A stretch of DNA of 20,127 bases from Gaiellasilicea sp035645095 (lineage in GTDB: Bacteria > Actinomycetota > Thermoleophilia > Gaiellales > Gaiellaceae). The notes below the pieces were generated by a model. That model did not search any database. It saw nothing but the letters and a program-made list of their open reading frames with translations, and was not told where the DNA came from. Shown here piece by piece: positions 1 through 7,514 of the stretch; positions within the stretch are counted from its first letter, which is position 1, and every line of letters starts with the position of its first letter. The stretch covers positions 1-20,127 of the forward strand of contig DASQNG010000153.1 in NCBI GenBank assembly GCA_035645095.1, read 5' to 3'. A program made the translations under genes and the position numbers.

Positions 1-479
1 AGCCCGAGCCGCAGCCCGTCGACCAGATCCGAGCGCGTGATGCGCTCCGACGTCCACACGAGGAGCGGCAAGGGCGGCCCGTCACCCTGCGACAGCTTCG
101 CCTCGAGCCGGCCGGCAAGCCGGAGATAGCGCCGCTCACGCTGCCCGAGCACTGCCAGCGGCCCGGCCGGTCCGGCGCGACGCTGCACGCGTGCCGCCGC
201 CTTGGCGAAGACGCCGAGTGCCACCCCGAGGTCGGGTAGCCAGCCGACCGGGACGCGACGCCCCGACGGTTCGACGAGCAACGGTCCGGGCAGCACCGTC
301 CGCGGCGCGCGCCGCCGGTCGCCGACGAGTAGCAGCCCGTCGGCGCCGGCCGCGGCCTCGCAGAGCTCCTCCACCGGCCCCGGCTCGACGATGCGCACGT
401 CGCGGACGCGCTCGTGCTCGCGCACGAGCGGCCGAAGTGCCTCGACGGCGGACCGCCGTGCGGCCAGCACGAAGGTCAC
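1..479 (-). CDS. Unrecognised protein, N-terminal 159 residues (gene runs off the left edge)
   Basis: An open frame reads leftward from a GTG at 479 and stays open to the window edge, so only the N-terminal part is visible. It begins MTFVLAARRSAVEAL, has an Ala/Leu/Val-rich stretch with a possible nucleotide- or sugar-binding-like 'GADGLLLVGDRRR', a Pro/Gly-rich middle containing 'VPVGWLPDLGVALGVF', and a later 'LLVWTSERITRSDLVDGL'. I do not recognise the family. The GTG overlaps the stop of the metallopeptidase-like gene by four bases (GTGA), which argues that it is real and translationally coupled, and that the two products act together. No signal peptide or transmembrane segment is evident in the visible part. 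The opposite strand also has open frames here, but those have arginine- and serine-rich translations typical of antisense shadows in high-GC DNA. Confidence 0.7.
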   Translation of the reverse strand, partial: MTFVLAARRSAVEALRPLVREHERVRDVRIVEPGPVEELCEAAAGADGLLLVGDRRRAPRTVLPGPLLVEPSGRRVPVGWLPDLGVALGVFAKAAARVQRRAGPAGPLAVLGQRERRYLRLAGRLEAKLSQGDGPPLPLLVWTSERITRSDLVDGLRLG

Positions 480-3280
480 GCCGCCTGCACCTCCGCGATG
501 TACGGGGCGTACGCCGTCGTGTCGCCGCCGTCCTTCACGAGCTGGAAGTAGTCCGCCATGATCTGCGCCTGCTGCTCGGGATTGAACTGACCGAGCTTCC
601 CGCCGGCAGCGGTGTTCGTCGAGAGCGCGGACGCTCCGCCGTAGTCGTACGCGGACGCTCCCATCGTGCCCTGCGCGTACAGGGCGTGGCCCATGTAGTA
701 CGGCCCGGTGTGCTCTCCCTGCCAGACGTGCCCGAGCTCGTGGATCAGCGTGTGCCGGTTCTGCTTCGTGCGAGTGTCGAAGTTCTCCGGCAGGTGGATG
801 ATGCGCATCGTCGTTACCGCCGAGGCCTCGTCGCGGAACCAGGTGCTCATGCCCGACACGAACGAGCCCTCGAAGACCTGGACGTCGTCCAGCGGCACGC
901 TCGTCTTGTAGACGATCCGCGCGTCCGCCTTCTCCTCCGCACGCAGCTTGCGGAAGACGCCGAACACCTCCAGGATCACGGCGATCGCCGCGTCCAGCGC
1001 GCCGACGCCCGCCTCGACCACACCCTCGAGCACCTCCAGCAGGCCGGCGCCGGCATCCTTCAGCGCCTTCAGCACCCGCTTCTGCGCGTCCTTCGCGGGC
1101 TGCAGGAACGCCGACTCGACGATGTCGCCGACCGTCTTCCCGAGCTCCCGGAGTGCCCGGACGAGGTTGTCGAGCGCGTTCTGCGGATGCCGGATCGTGT
1201 CCGGCACGAGCTGGGCGATCGTGCGTCCGGCCGCCAGCAGCTCGGCCGCGACCTCCTTCACGATCTGCACGGTGCGGCCCACCGCCCAGCCGATCAGGTC
1301 GGCGACGGCCGCGCCCGCCTTGAGCAGGCCCTTCACGACGGCCCGCAGCCCGTCGAGCGCATCCGTCGCCACCCACGTCAGCAGGTAGCTGATCGAGTTC
1401 TTCAGCCGCTGCGTCGCCTCGCCGAGGAGCTCGAGCGCGGCGTCGCCGGCTGCGGCGGCCCAGCGGATCACTTCCCGCAAGGCGATCCCCGCGGACTCGA
1501 TCGCCCGCACGATCGCCTCGAAGACCGCGGCGGTCTTGGCCGCGGCCCACGCGAGAACCTCGTCGATGCTCTTCTTGACGAACCGGATCGCCAGTACCGC
1601 CTCGCGGTAGAGCCGCGCCGTCGCTGCGGCGGCCTGGTTCAGCACCCAGTCGAGGACGTCGCCGACCGGTCCGAGCGCCTTCAGGATCCCGTTCACCATC
1701 TTGCGGAAGACGAAGTAGCTCTTCGCCGCCGCCTGCGCGAGCAGGTCGGCGACCTTCAGCCCGGCAGCGATCATCGCGTCGATCAGCCGCGCCGCCGTCC
1801 GGTACGTGAACGCGATCACCGAGCCGACGAATTCCACCACCGTCTTGCCGAGCTGGACGGCGGCCTTGACGATCTCCCGGAGCAGGTTCGCCGTCATCCG
1901 GAGCCCCTCGCGGACGACGTCGATCAGCTTTCGGCCGAGGTCGAACGCGGCCTCGACGACCCGCTTGATCGCGTTGAAGCCGAACCTCGCGATCTCGGTG
2001 ACGAGGTCGGCGAGCGCCGCGCCGAAGCGGAGCGCCGCGCGGGCGATCTGCCGTGCGAGCGCGGCGGCCGCGGACGCGACGTAGGCGGCGAGCTCGGCGA
2101 GCGCGCCGCCGATCTCGACGAGCGCCCGCACGACCGCGTCCACGAGCGAGGCGGCGGCGTTCTTGACGGCGTTCAGGATGTCGGCGACCGCCCGGCCGAG
2201 CTCCCGGAGCGCGCGCACGACGCCCGCCACCACGTTCGCCGCGAAACGAGCGGCCTCCGTCAGGAGCTCCGCCACCGCCCGCCCGACCTCGAGGAGCGCC
2301 TGCACCATCTTCTGCAGGAGCGCCGCGCCCGCCTGCAGCGCCTGGTTGATCAGGTTGCCGACGGTCTTGCCGACCGCGAGCAACGCCCGCGCGAACTCCT
2401 TCACCGTCGCATATACCTGCGTCGCCATCCACGAGAGCAGCTGGCCGAGCGTGTGGCCGAGCTGGTCGATCGCGCGCAGCACGGTCTCGAGCGCCGCGCC
2501 GACCATGGTCGCGACCTGGGCCAGCACCTGGAACATCGACCGACCCGCGTCGAGGATCCCCTGGAGCACCTTCTTCACGAAGGCGAGCGTGTTGGAGACG
2601 GCGGCCTCGAGTGCACCCTTGACGAGATTGAAGATCGTCTCGCCGGCGAGCAGCAGTGCCTTCGCGAGGTTCGCCATCTGCGCGGCCGTGAAGTTCACCG
2701 CCGCGACGAGCGCCGCCGCGATCGACTCGACGGCGTTCTTGATCGCGTCCACGACCGCGTCCACGGCCTCCTTGACCGCATCGACGATGTCTCCCACCGC
2801 CTCCACGATCGCCGCGTCGTTCGGGTCGGGCTCGACCGCGCGGGTCTCGATCTTCTCGCCCAGGTCGGCGAGGTAGAGGAGCACCTCGCGCAGCGCCTTG
2901 TTGTCCTGCTTGCCGCCCTCGGTCAGCACGAAGTCCTTCATCAGCGCGCGTCCCTGCGCGGCCGGGAGCTCGCCGATCGCGTGGACGACCCACCGGTCCT
3001 GGTCGGCCTGGCGGTAGCCGTCGATGAGTGTGCGCCGCTCCTTCACGGGGCGGAGGGCGACTGCCTGGAAGAGCTGGCGGTGGTGGTCGACGTCCGGCAG
3101 GGCCTTCGCGAGCGCCGTCGCGACGCGCAGCCCCTGGGTTCTCGAAGTGCGCACCGCCGCGCGGTAGAGCGGCCCGACTTCCGACGGGTTCGGCTGCACC
3201 GCAGCGACCCGCGACTCCAACTCCTCCGCCCGCAGCTTCGAGAGCGGTCCGATCTCCTCGAGCTTGCGTGCTGCCGACAT
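476..3280 (-). CDS. Helical-repeat protein with C-terminal HELGH zinc-peptidase-like domain
   Basis: 934 residues. The ATG at 3280 (MSAARKLEEIG) is chosen because GGAAGGAG sits seven bases upstream; a GTG at 3301 is in frame but lies upstream of that ribosome site. Residues 1-150 are a helical N-terminal domain. About residues 180-780 are almost pure amphipathic helix, with at least nine strict 29-residue repeats at residues 291-551 and degenerate copies on both sides. Residues 785-934 form a distinct domain with HELGH at 847-851 (bases 728-742), followed by VWQ and a downstream 'NPEQQAQIMADYF' that could supply a third zinc ligand (inference). HExxH is the zinc-peptidase signature. No secretion signal or hydrophobic anchor is seen. 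Long helical proteins with HELxH domains occur as cargo or accessory proteins of injection systems, but no such structural gene is visible here. It is coupled to the downstream partial gene. Function is unproven. Confidence 0.85.
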   Translation of the reverse strand: MSAARKLEEIGPLSKLRAEELESRVAAVQPNPSEVGPLYRAAVRTSRTQGLRVATALAKALPDVDHHRQLFQAVALRPVKERRTLIDGYRQADQDRWVVHAIGELPAAQGRALMKDFVLTEGGKQDNKALREVLLYLADLGEKIETRAVEPDPNDAAIVEAVGDIVDAVKEAVDAVVDAIKNAVESIAAALVAAVNFTAAQMANLAKALLLAGETIFNLVKGALEAAVSNTLAFVKKVLQGILDAGRSMFQVLAQVATMVGAALETVLRAIDQLGHTLGQLLSWMATQVYATVKEFARALLAVGKTVGNLINQALQAGAALLQKMVQALLEVGRAVAELLTEAARFAANVVAGVVRALRELGRAVADILNAVKNAAASLVDAVVRALVEIGGALAELAAYVASAAAALARQIARAALRFGAALADLVTEIARFGFNAIKRVVEAAFDLGRKLIDVVREGLRMTANLLREIVKAAVQLGKTVVEFVGSVIAFTYRTAARLIDAMIAAGLKVADLLAQAAAKSYFVFRKMVNGILKALGPVGDVLDWVLNQAAAATARLYREAVLAIRFVKKSIDEVLAWAAAKTAAVFEAIVRAIESAGIALREVIRWAAAAGDAALELLGEATQRLKNSISYLLTWVATDALDGLRAVVKGLLKAGAAVADLIGWAVGRTVQIVKEVAAELLAAGRTIAQLVPDTIRHPQNALDNLVRALRELGKTVGDIVESAFLQPAKDAQKRVLKALKDAGAGLLEVLEGVVEAGVGALDAAIAVILEVFGVFRKLRAEEKADARIVYKTSVPLDDVQVFEGSFVSGMSTWFRDEASAVTTMRIIHLPENFDTRTKQNRHTLIHELGHVWQGEHTGPYYMGHALYAQGTMGASAYDYGGASALSTNTAAGGKLGQFNPEQQAQIMADYFQLVKDGGDTTAYAPYIAEVQAA
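1628..2410 (-). repeat. Nine tandem 87-bp units encoding 29-residue helical repeats
   Basis: Within the metallopeptidase-like protein, residues 291-551 divide without gaps into nine 29-residue units. Units 1-8 all have Gly at position 14 and the ninth has it at 15. Position 19 is Asp or Glu in eight of nine. Hydrophobic residues recur at positions 3, 6-7, 10-11, 13, 17 and 20-21. The pattern is roughly 'VVRALxELGxAVADLL'. The DNA copies are diverged, so selection appears to act on the protein pattern rather than this being a recent expansion. Related but irregular units (29 to 32 residues) flank the block on both sides. Confidence 0.85.
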
Positions 3281-3434
3281 CTGCGGTCTCCTTCCCGTCA
3301 CGATGGTGGAAGGGCTGCCGCAGAAGCTACGCCCTGGCGCGAAGCTACAGGACTCGAGCGCGCATCACAAGACGTGGCCTCACGCTGCCGCAGTGACGTC
3401 ACCGACCCCGTGAGCATGAGCACGTGTTGGAGCG

Positions 3435-4043
3435 GTGACGCGGGTGGCAGACGACGTCATCGACGGCGGGTCCGGGTTCAACACGATCGAGGGTGGCCAA
3501 GGGAACGACCGCCTGCAGGGCGGGAATCGCTACGACGACCTCAGCGGCGGACGCGGCGATGACGACCTCTTCGGCGGCGACGGGTTCGACTTCCTCTCCG
3601 GCGGGATGGGCAACGACGACCTCAACGGCGAAGGGGGCGGCGACGATCTCGACGGCGGGATCGGCAACGACCGGTTGTTCGGTGCCGACGGCAACGACCG
3701 GTTGAGCGGCGGGTACGGCGACGACCGCCTCTCGGGTGGACGCGGGAACGACCGCCTCGACGGCGGCCCGGGACGGAACCGCTACGAAGCCGGCCCTGGC
3801 GACGACTTCATCGTGTCCGCGAACGGCAGCATCGACACCGTCGGCTGCGGGCCGGGACGCGACACAGTGCTCGCCGACGCCAACGATCGTCTCTTCAACT
3901 GCGAGCGCGTCAGCCGACTCCGGCCTGCGGGGAAGCCGCCGGGGCGTCCGGCCCGCGCGGAGCTTCCCGCCGCTGTCGCCAGCCGTCCGCAGCTTGGACG
4001 AGGAGACTCAGCACGACCGTCCGCCGAGAACAACGTTGATTGA
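3435..4043 (+). CDS. RTX-type calcium-binding nonapeptide-repeat protein, no signal peptide
   Basis: 202 residues. Twelve perfect-register nine-residue repeats of the GGxGxDxLx type occupy residues 11-118; this is the hemolysin-type calcium-binding parallel beta-roll. They are followed by 'DTVGCGPGRDTV' and 'NCERV', a two-cysteine cap common in actinobacterial members of the family, and a Pro/Ala/Arg-rich tail. Known members bind Ca2+ outside the cell, and most carry an N-terminal signal peptide. Here the frame has a stop at 3417-3419 and the first usable starts are GTG at 3435 and GTG at 3444, so the protein begins directly in the repeats with no export signal. GGAG at 3429-3432 fits the 3444 start slightly better by spacing (11 bases) than 3435 (2 bases). 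It may be secreted by another route, be a domain remnant, or have a start not recognised here. Confidence 0.75.
   Translation: MTRVADDVIDGGSGFNTIEGGQGNDRLQGGNRYDDLSGGRGDDDLFGGDGFDFLSGGMGNDDLNGEGGGDDLDGGIGNDRLFGADGNDRLSGGYGDDRLSGGRGNDRLDGGPGRNRYEAGPGDDFIVSANGSIDTVGCGPGRDTVLADANDRLFNCERVSRLRPAGKPPGRPARAELPAAVASRPQLGRGDSARPSAENNVD
3465..3788 (+). repeat. Twelve 27-bp units encoding RTX nonapeptides
   Basis: Codons 11-118 of the calcium-binding protein form twelve consecutive nine-residue units with no register slip. Most carry Gly-Gly at positions 1-2, Gly at 4, Asp at 6 and Leu at 8. The underlying 27-bp DNA units are similar in their GGCGG and AACGACCG segments but not identical. Confidence 0.85.
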
Positions 4044-4053
4044 CTGGTCAATC
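4038..4053. promoter_or_regulatory. Inverted repeat GATTGAC-TG-GTCAATC, possible operator
   Basis: Seven-base perfect arms flank a two-base spacer. The element overlaps the stop codon of the calcium-binding protein gene and ends ten bases before the ATG at 4063 of the next gene. It contains TTGACT, a good -35 match, but I see no convincing -10 at the right distance. Short palindromes of this kind are typical of TetR- or MarR-type operators; which protein might bind is unknown. Confidence 0.35.
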
Positions 4054-4062
4054 CGTTTGGAA

Positions 4063-4341
4063 ATGCAACGGCGCGTGGACGTTGTCGTTATGGATCATCA
4101 CGAGGCCGAGCAGCTCAAGGAGGAGATGGAGACTCTCAAACGTCTCCTCGATCGCACCACGACGGATCCGACCGACGACGTCCTGACGCGCGTGGTGACG
4201 GACATGCTGGCCGAGCGCTGGGAGGCGCTTCGCCTCCGCTCGGCGAGGAGAGTGTCCGTGAACCCCGCCACGTCGCCGCATGCCCCGGATGACGTTGAGG
4301 GCCTCGGCCTCCGGTCAGGCGACGATCTACTGCAGGGGTAG
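4063..4341 (+). CDS. Small helical protein of unknown function
   Basis: 92 residues from ATG 4063, or 83 from the in-frame ATG at 4090 (MDHHEAEQLKEEMETL). Neither start has a strong ribosome site; GGA lies just before 4063. The central part (about residues 12-65) is charged and predicted helical, with a heptad-like 'EAEQLKEEMETLKRLLDR' followed by a second helix 'VLTRVVTDMLAERWEALRL', suggesting a short coiled coil or helical hairpin. Codon third positions are almost all G or C, as expected for a real gene here. It ends 15 bases inside the 3' end of the convergent small cysteine-motif gene. I do not recognise a family. Confidence 0.6.
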   Translation: MQRRVDVVVMDHHEAEQLKEEMETLKRLLDRTTTDPTDDVLTRVVTDMLAERWEALRLRSARRVSVNPATSPHAPDDVEGLGLRSGDDLLQG

Positions 4342-4662
4342 GCGCGGGTCCCGCGCCCGCGCGAGCGCCTCCAGGTCGTCGTCCTTGTCGACGATCTCGT
4401 AGTGCTCGTAGCTCTCGACGACCCGCTCGATGTCCGGGAACACGTGACCGGGAGAGACGAGAAATCGATCGCTCTGTGCGCGGGCGCTCTCGTACTCGTC
4501 CAGCGTCAGCGTGATTCGTGTCTCGCAGTCACGGTTGGAGCACTCACAGAGCACGGTGAAAGCGTCTCGGCTGTGCAGCGTCGAGACGAGTCCCTTGATC
4601 CGTTCGTTGACCTCCCGAAAGAGCGCCTCGTTCTCGACCAGTCGCCTGCGTTGCGCATCCAC
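4327..4662 (-). CDS. Small conserved protein with CxCxxxxC motif
   Basis: 111 residues from a GTG at 4662 (MDAQRRRLVENEALF). An N-terminal helix of about 30 residues precedes 'VLCECSNRDCETRITLTLDEYE' (written here as motif C-E-C-S-N-R-D-C, residues about 39-46), then a beta-rich segment 'FLVSPGHVFPDIERVV' and 'YEIVDKDDD'. The three closely spaced cysteines could bind a metal or be redox active (inference). Many short actinobacterial proteins share the pattern of a Cys cluster followed by T-L-x-E-Y and PGH; I know them only as conserved hypotheticals. No clear Shine-Dalgarno is visible, so the start is uncertain by a few codons. The gene converges on, and slightly overlaps, the small helical protein gene. 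Confidence 0.75.
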   Translation of the reverse strand: MDAQRRRLVENEALFREVNERIKGLVSTLHSRDAFTVLCECSNRDCETRITLTLDEYESARAQSDRFLVSPGHVFPDIERVVESYEHYEIVDKDDDLEALARARDPRLPLQ

Positions 4663-4695
4663 GGTTCGATGAAGACTAGGCGATCGGAGCCGAGG

Positions 4696-4737
4696 CTGCT
4701 GGCACCGTGACGGGTTCGGGCGCGTCTGGTGCAGCAG
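4696..4737 (-). terminator. Imperfect hairpin after the FAD-oxidase operon
   Basis: CTGCTGGCACC pairs with GGTGCAGCAG across a loop of about 21 bases, with one bulged G. It lies in the 90-bp gap just downstream of the leftward deacylase/amidohydrolase/oxidase unit. There is no U-tract, so a factor-independent terminator is only a possibility. Confidence 0.3.
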
Positions 4738-4752
4738 AACGTTCGCGAGCTC

Positions 4753-6171
4753 TCACCGAACGGCGGCGACTTCGCCGGCCGGGTCGCCGCCTGTCGCGAG
4801 GACCTTGCCCGGGTTGAGGATCCCGTGCGGGTCGAAGGTCGACTTGATCGCGCGCATCAGCGGCAGCAGATCCGGGTGCTCCAGCTCGAGCGCCTCCACC
4901 TTCCCCAGGCCGATCCCGTGCTCCCCCGTGCAGGTGCCGCCGCGGGCGAGCGCATCCTCGACCAGGCGGTGCACCAGGGTGTCGACCCGACGCAGCTCGT
5001 CGGGATCGTCGACGTCGACCTGGAGCGAAAGGTGGACGTTGCCGTCGCCGGCGTGCCCGAGGATCGCTGCGGTGAGGCCGAGCTCCTCCGCCTGCGCGCG
5101 GGCATAGCCGATTGCGGCCGCAAGCTCGGAGATGGGCACGCAGGTGTCGGTCGAGCGCGAACGGCGACCCGGCGCGGCGGCAGCCGCCGCATAGGCCGCC
5201 TCGTGCCGGGCGGCCCAGAGCCGAGCGCGGCCGTCCGCCTCGCGCTCCTGGAAGACAGAGGTGGCGCCCTCGGCCTCCGCCAGCTCTCGCACGAGCTCGA
5301 GGTCCCCCTCCACGCTCGCCTCGGTACCGGCGGCCTCGACCAGAAGACAGTGGCCTTCCGGGTATTCGCTGCCGTGGTAGGCGTTGATCGCCGCCATCGT
5401 CCAGGCATCCAGCAGCTCGAGCCGGGTCACGGCCGAGCCGGCGGCCACCGCTGCAGCTGCGCAGCGGCAAGCGCTCTCCACGTCCGGGAACGAGATGCGC
5501 TGGGCGACCGTCACCTCCGGGATGCCGTAGAGGCGGAGGCGGAGCTCGGTGATCACGGCGAGCGTCCCCTCGGAGCCGACCAGGAGGCCGGTGAGGTCGT
5601 AGCCGGCGGAGGTCTTCGCGGCCGCGCTCCCTGTGCGGATCACCTCGCCCCCGGGGAGCACCGCCTGCAGCTCGAGCACGTTCGCGCGCATCTTCCCGTA
5701 CCGGATCGTCGTCGTTCCGGCCGCGTTCGTCGCGGCCATGCCGCCCAGCGTTGCGTCGGCGCCCGGATCGACGGGGAAGAAGAGCCCGTGGCTGCCCGCC
5801 GCGCGCGCGAGCGCGCCCCTCGTGACTCCCGCCTGCACGTGCGCCGACAGGTCATCGGGTGAAACGGCGAGCACGCGGTCGAGGCCGCTGAGGTCGAGGC
5901 TGATGCCGCCTGCAACGGGGATCACGTGCCCTTCGAGGCTCGAGCCGGCACCGAACGGCGTCACGGGGACGCGATGCTCGTGCGCGAAGGCGAGCACCCG
6001 CGCCACCTCCCCGGTCGAGCGGGGATAGACCACGAAATCGGGCCGCCGCGGCCGGTGGAAGCTGATGTCCTCCGCATGAAGGTCACGGTCGGAGCTGCCC
6101 GCGGACACCCGCACCTCGGAGCCGAGTACCGCCACGAGCGCCTCGCGCAGCTGCTCGCCCGAACCTGTCAC
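4753..6171 (-). CDS. FAD-linked oxidase of the GlcD / D-lactate dehydrogenase family
   Basis: 472 residues, normal length for the family. Residues about 45-180 are the PCMH-type FAD-binding domain, with 'VVYPRSTGEVARVL' (47-60) and the flavin-loop 'PFGAGSSLEGH' (72-82), then 'GGMAATNAAG' (143-152). The C-terminal oxidase domain ends with 'TCTGEHGIG' (His418) and 'NPGKVLATG', both typical. Family members oxidise 2-hydroxy acids such as D-lactate, glycolate or 2-hydroxyglutarate to 2-oxo acids, passing electrons to quinone, cytochrome or an ETF. The exact substrate cannot be read. The start is GTG 6171, which overlaps the stop of the ceramidase-like gene by four bases. It is the last gene of the leftward unit from the 8.5-kb divergent promoter, so it probably oxidises a hydroxy acid released by that pathway. 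Confidence 0.9.
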   Translation of the reverse strand: MTGSGEQLREALVAVLGSEVRVSAGSSDRDLHAEDISFHRPRRPDFVVYPRSTGEVARVLAFAHEHRVPVTPFGAGSSLEGHVIPVAGGISLDLSGLDRVLAVSPDDLSAHVQAGVTRGALARAAGSHGLFFPVDPGADATLGGMAATNAAGTTTIRYGKMRANVLELQAVLPGGEVIRTGSAAAKTSAGYDLTGLLVGSEGTLAVITELRLRLYGIPEVTVAQRISFPDVESACRCAAAAVAAGSAVTRLELLDAWTMAAINAYHGSEYPEGHCLLVEAAGTEASVEGDLELVRELAEAEGATSVFQEREADGRARLWAARHEAAYAAAAAAPGRRSRSTDTCVPISELAAAIGYARAQAEELGLTAAILGHAGDGNVHLSLQVDVDDPDELRRVDTLVHRLVEDALARGGTCTGEHGIGLGKVEALELEHPDLLPLMRAIKSTFDPHGILNPGKVLATGGDPAGEVAAVR

Positions 6172-7514
6172 CCGTCTAGCCCGCGCAGCAGCTCGACGCT
6201 CGCCGCGACGACTCGCTCCACCTCGCCCCGCTCGACGTTCGAGTTCGTGATCCCGTAGGCCCAGCGGTAGGCGTCCTGGTCGAGGACGTCGGGGAGCGAC
6301 ACCCCTGCGATCCGATCGACGTCCTCGTCGGCCGGCAGGTAGCCGAGGTAGTCGTTGGTGTACCCGAGAGCGAAGGTCGTGGCGAACGGGCTGCCGTTTC
6401 GGATGCGGCGTCCGGGAGCGCTGAAGAGCTCGAACGGATTCGTCACGATCGCCGCTTCACCGATACGCACCACCTGCAGTTGCGCGACGAGCGGCTCGTT
6501 CTCGCGCCGCTTCAGGTCGGCGTACATGATGATCGCGCCGCGCCGGTAGGCGGTCGCGAACACGGTGGCCGATACGGCGGAGTGGACATCCTCGGGCCAC
6601 CGCTCCTCGTACGACGGCTCCGGCTCCGCCGCCACCTCGGCCGCGACGGCACCGATCTCCTCCTCGCTCCACGGCAGGCGGCGCCGCGTCAGTTCCAGCG
6701 TCGCTTCGGCGACAGCCACCGGGACGTCGTCCACCGGGTGCAACGAGGGCAACGCCACCAGCACCGCCTGTGCGATCGAACGGCCGAGGAAGTCTCGGTT
6801 CTCGAACGTCTGCGGACGCGCCGAGACGTTCCCGAACCAGTGATCCCAGGGCGCGAGGTCACCTGCGTTGCCCTGCAGGAAGATGCAATGGGCGTCGGGA
6901 TATTCGTCTTCGATCGCGGCCCGCAGCGCCCCCGGAAAATCGGCGTTCCACAGCAGCGTGCCACCCGCCATCGCCGTCGGGTGACACGCGTACGAGACGA
7001 GGATCGCGACCGGCGTGGCTGTCTCGTCCTCGATCAGGAGGACGGGCACCTCCTCGTCGACCGGGCGTGAGCTGTCGACCCGGTTGACGCTGATGCCCTC
7101 GGCGAAGCCGAGGCCCGCGGCCGCCCGTGCGGGGCGCCGCCCGCGCCAGGCGGCGTACACCGCACCCGCGAGCTGCTGCGGCAGGAGATCGACCCAGCGC
7201 TCGAACGCGGGCGCGTCTGCGAGGCCCGCGACGGCGCAGCCGCGCGAGGAGCTCGGCGCGCTGTGGTTGTGCGTCGCGTGCACGAGCACGCTCTCGATCC
7301 CGGTCAGCTCGCGCACGAGCAGGCGCACCTCCGCCGTCAGCTCCGCGCCGACAAACACGAGGTCGGCGGCGACGATCGCGACCTCGTCGAGCACGAGCGC
7401 GTGGGCGAGCAGCTCGTCGTGAACGCCTTCCGCCAGACCCGTTCGCGCCGACCAGCAGCCGTGCGGCAGGCCCGGCGGCGGCGTGATCGTGACGCGCGCC
7501 ACGCCGGCTCTCAC
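6168..7514 (-). CDS. Short ceramidase-N-like amidohydrolase
   Basis: 448 residues. The N-terminus 'AGVARVTITPPPG' followed by 'GVHDELLAHALVLD' (His32), 'VLVHATHNHSAPS' (His82, His84), 'ISVNRVDSSRPVDEEVPVL', 'SYACHPT' and 'GNAGDLAPW' match the order of motifs in the neutral/alkaline non-lysosomal ceramidase N-terminal domain, a zinc hydrolase that cleaves N-acyl amides. Classical ceramidases are about 650-750 residues with an export signal and a C-terminal immunoglobulin-like domain; both are absent here, so this looks cytoplasmic and is unlikely to act on membrane ceramide. Its position between a DoeB-type deacylase and a 2-hydroxy-acid oxidase suggests a small amide or ester substrate (inference). 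The GTG at 7514 overlaps the deacylase stop by four bases, and its own stop overlaps the oxidase start. Confidence 0.8.
   Translation of the reverse strand: MRAGVARVTITPPPGLPHGCWSARTGLAEGVHDELLAHALVLDEVAIVAADLVFVGAELTAEVRLLVRELTGIESVLVHATHNHSAPSSSRGCAVAGLADAPAFERWVDLLPQQLAGAVYAAWRGRRPARAAAGLGFAEGISVNRVDSSRPVDEEVPVLLIEDETATPVAILVSYACHPTAMAGGTLLWNADFPGALRAAIEDEYPDAHCIFLQGNAGDLAPWDHWFGNVSARPQTFENRDFLGRSIAQAVLVALPSLHPVDDVPVAVAEATLELTRRRLPWSEEEIGAVAAEVAAEPEPSYEERWPEDVHSAVSATVFATAYRRGAIIMYADLKRRENEPLVAQLQVVRIGEAAIVTNPFELFSAPGRRIRNGSPFATTFALGYTNDYLGYLPADEDVDRIAGVSLPDVLDQDAYRWAYGITNSNVERGEVERVVAASVELLRGLDG

Noticed and set aside
191..3562. Very long rightward open frame (about 1,120 codons) opposite the peptidase-like gene
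   Set aside because: Its translation is dominated by Arg, Asp and Gly with no domain, it runs through the opposite strand of a gene with a strong ribosome site and a clear zinc motif, and it arises from the 87-bp repeat periodicity in GC-rich DNA.
1628..3788. CRISPR or mobile-element repeats
   Set aside because: The repeats are in-frame 87-bp and 27-bp coding units with diverged copies, with no spacer structure or terminal inverted repeats.
4676..5470. Leftward open frame overlapping the FAD oxidase
   Set aside because: Different frame from the oxidase, Arg/Gly/Pro-rich translation, no ribosome site.
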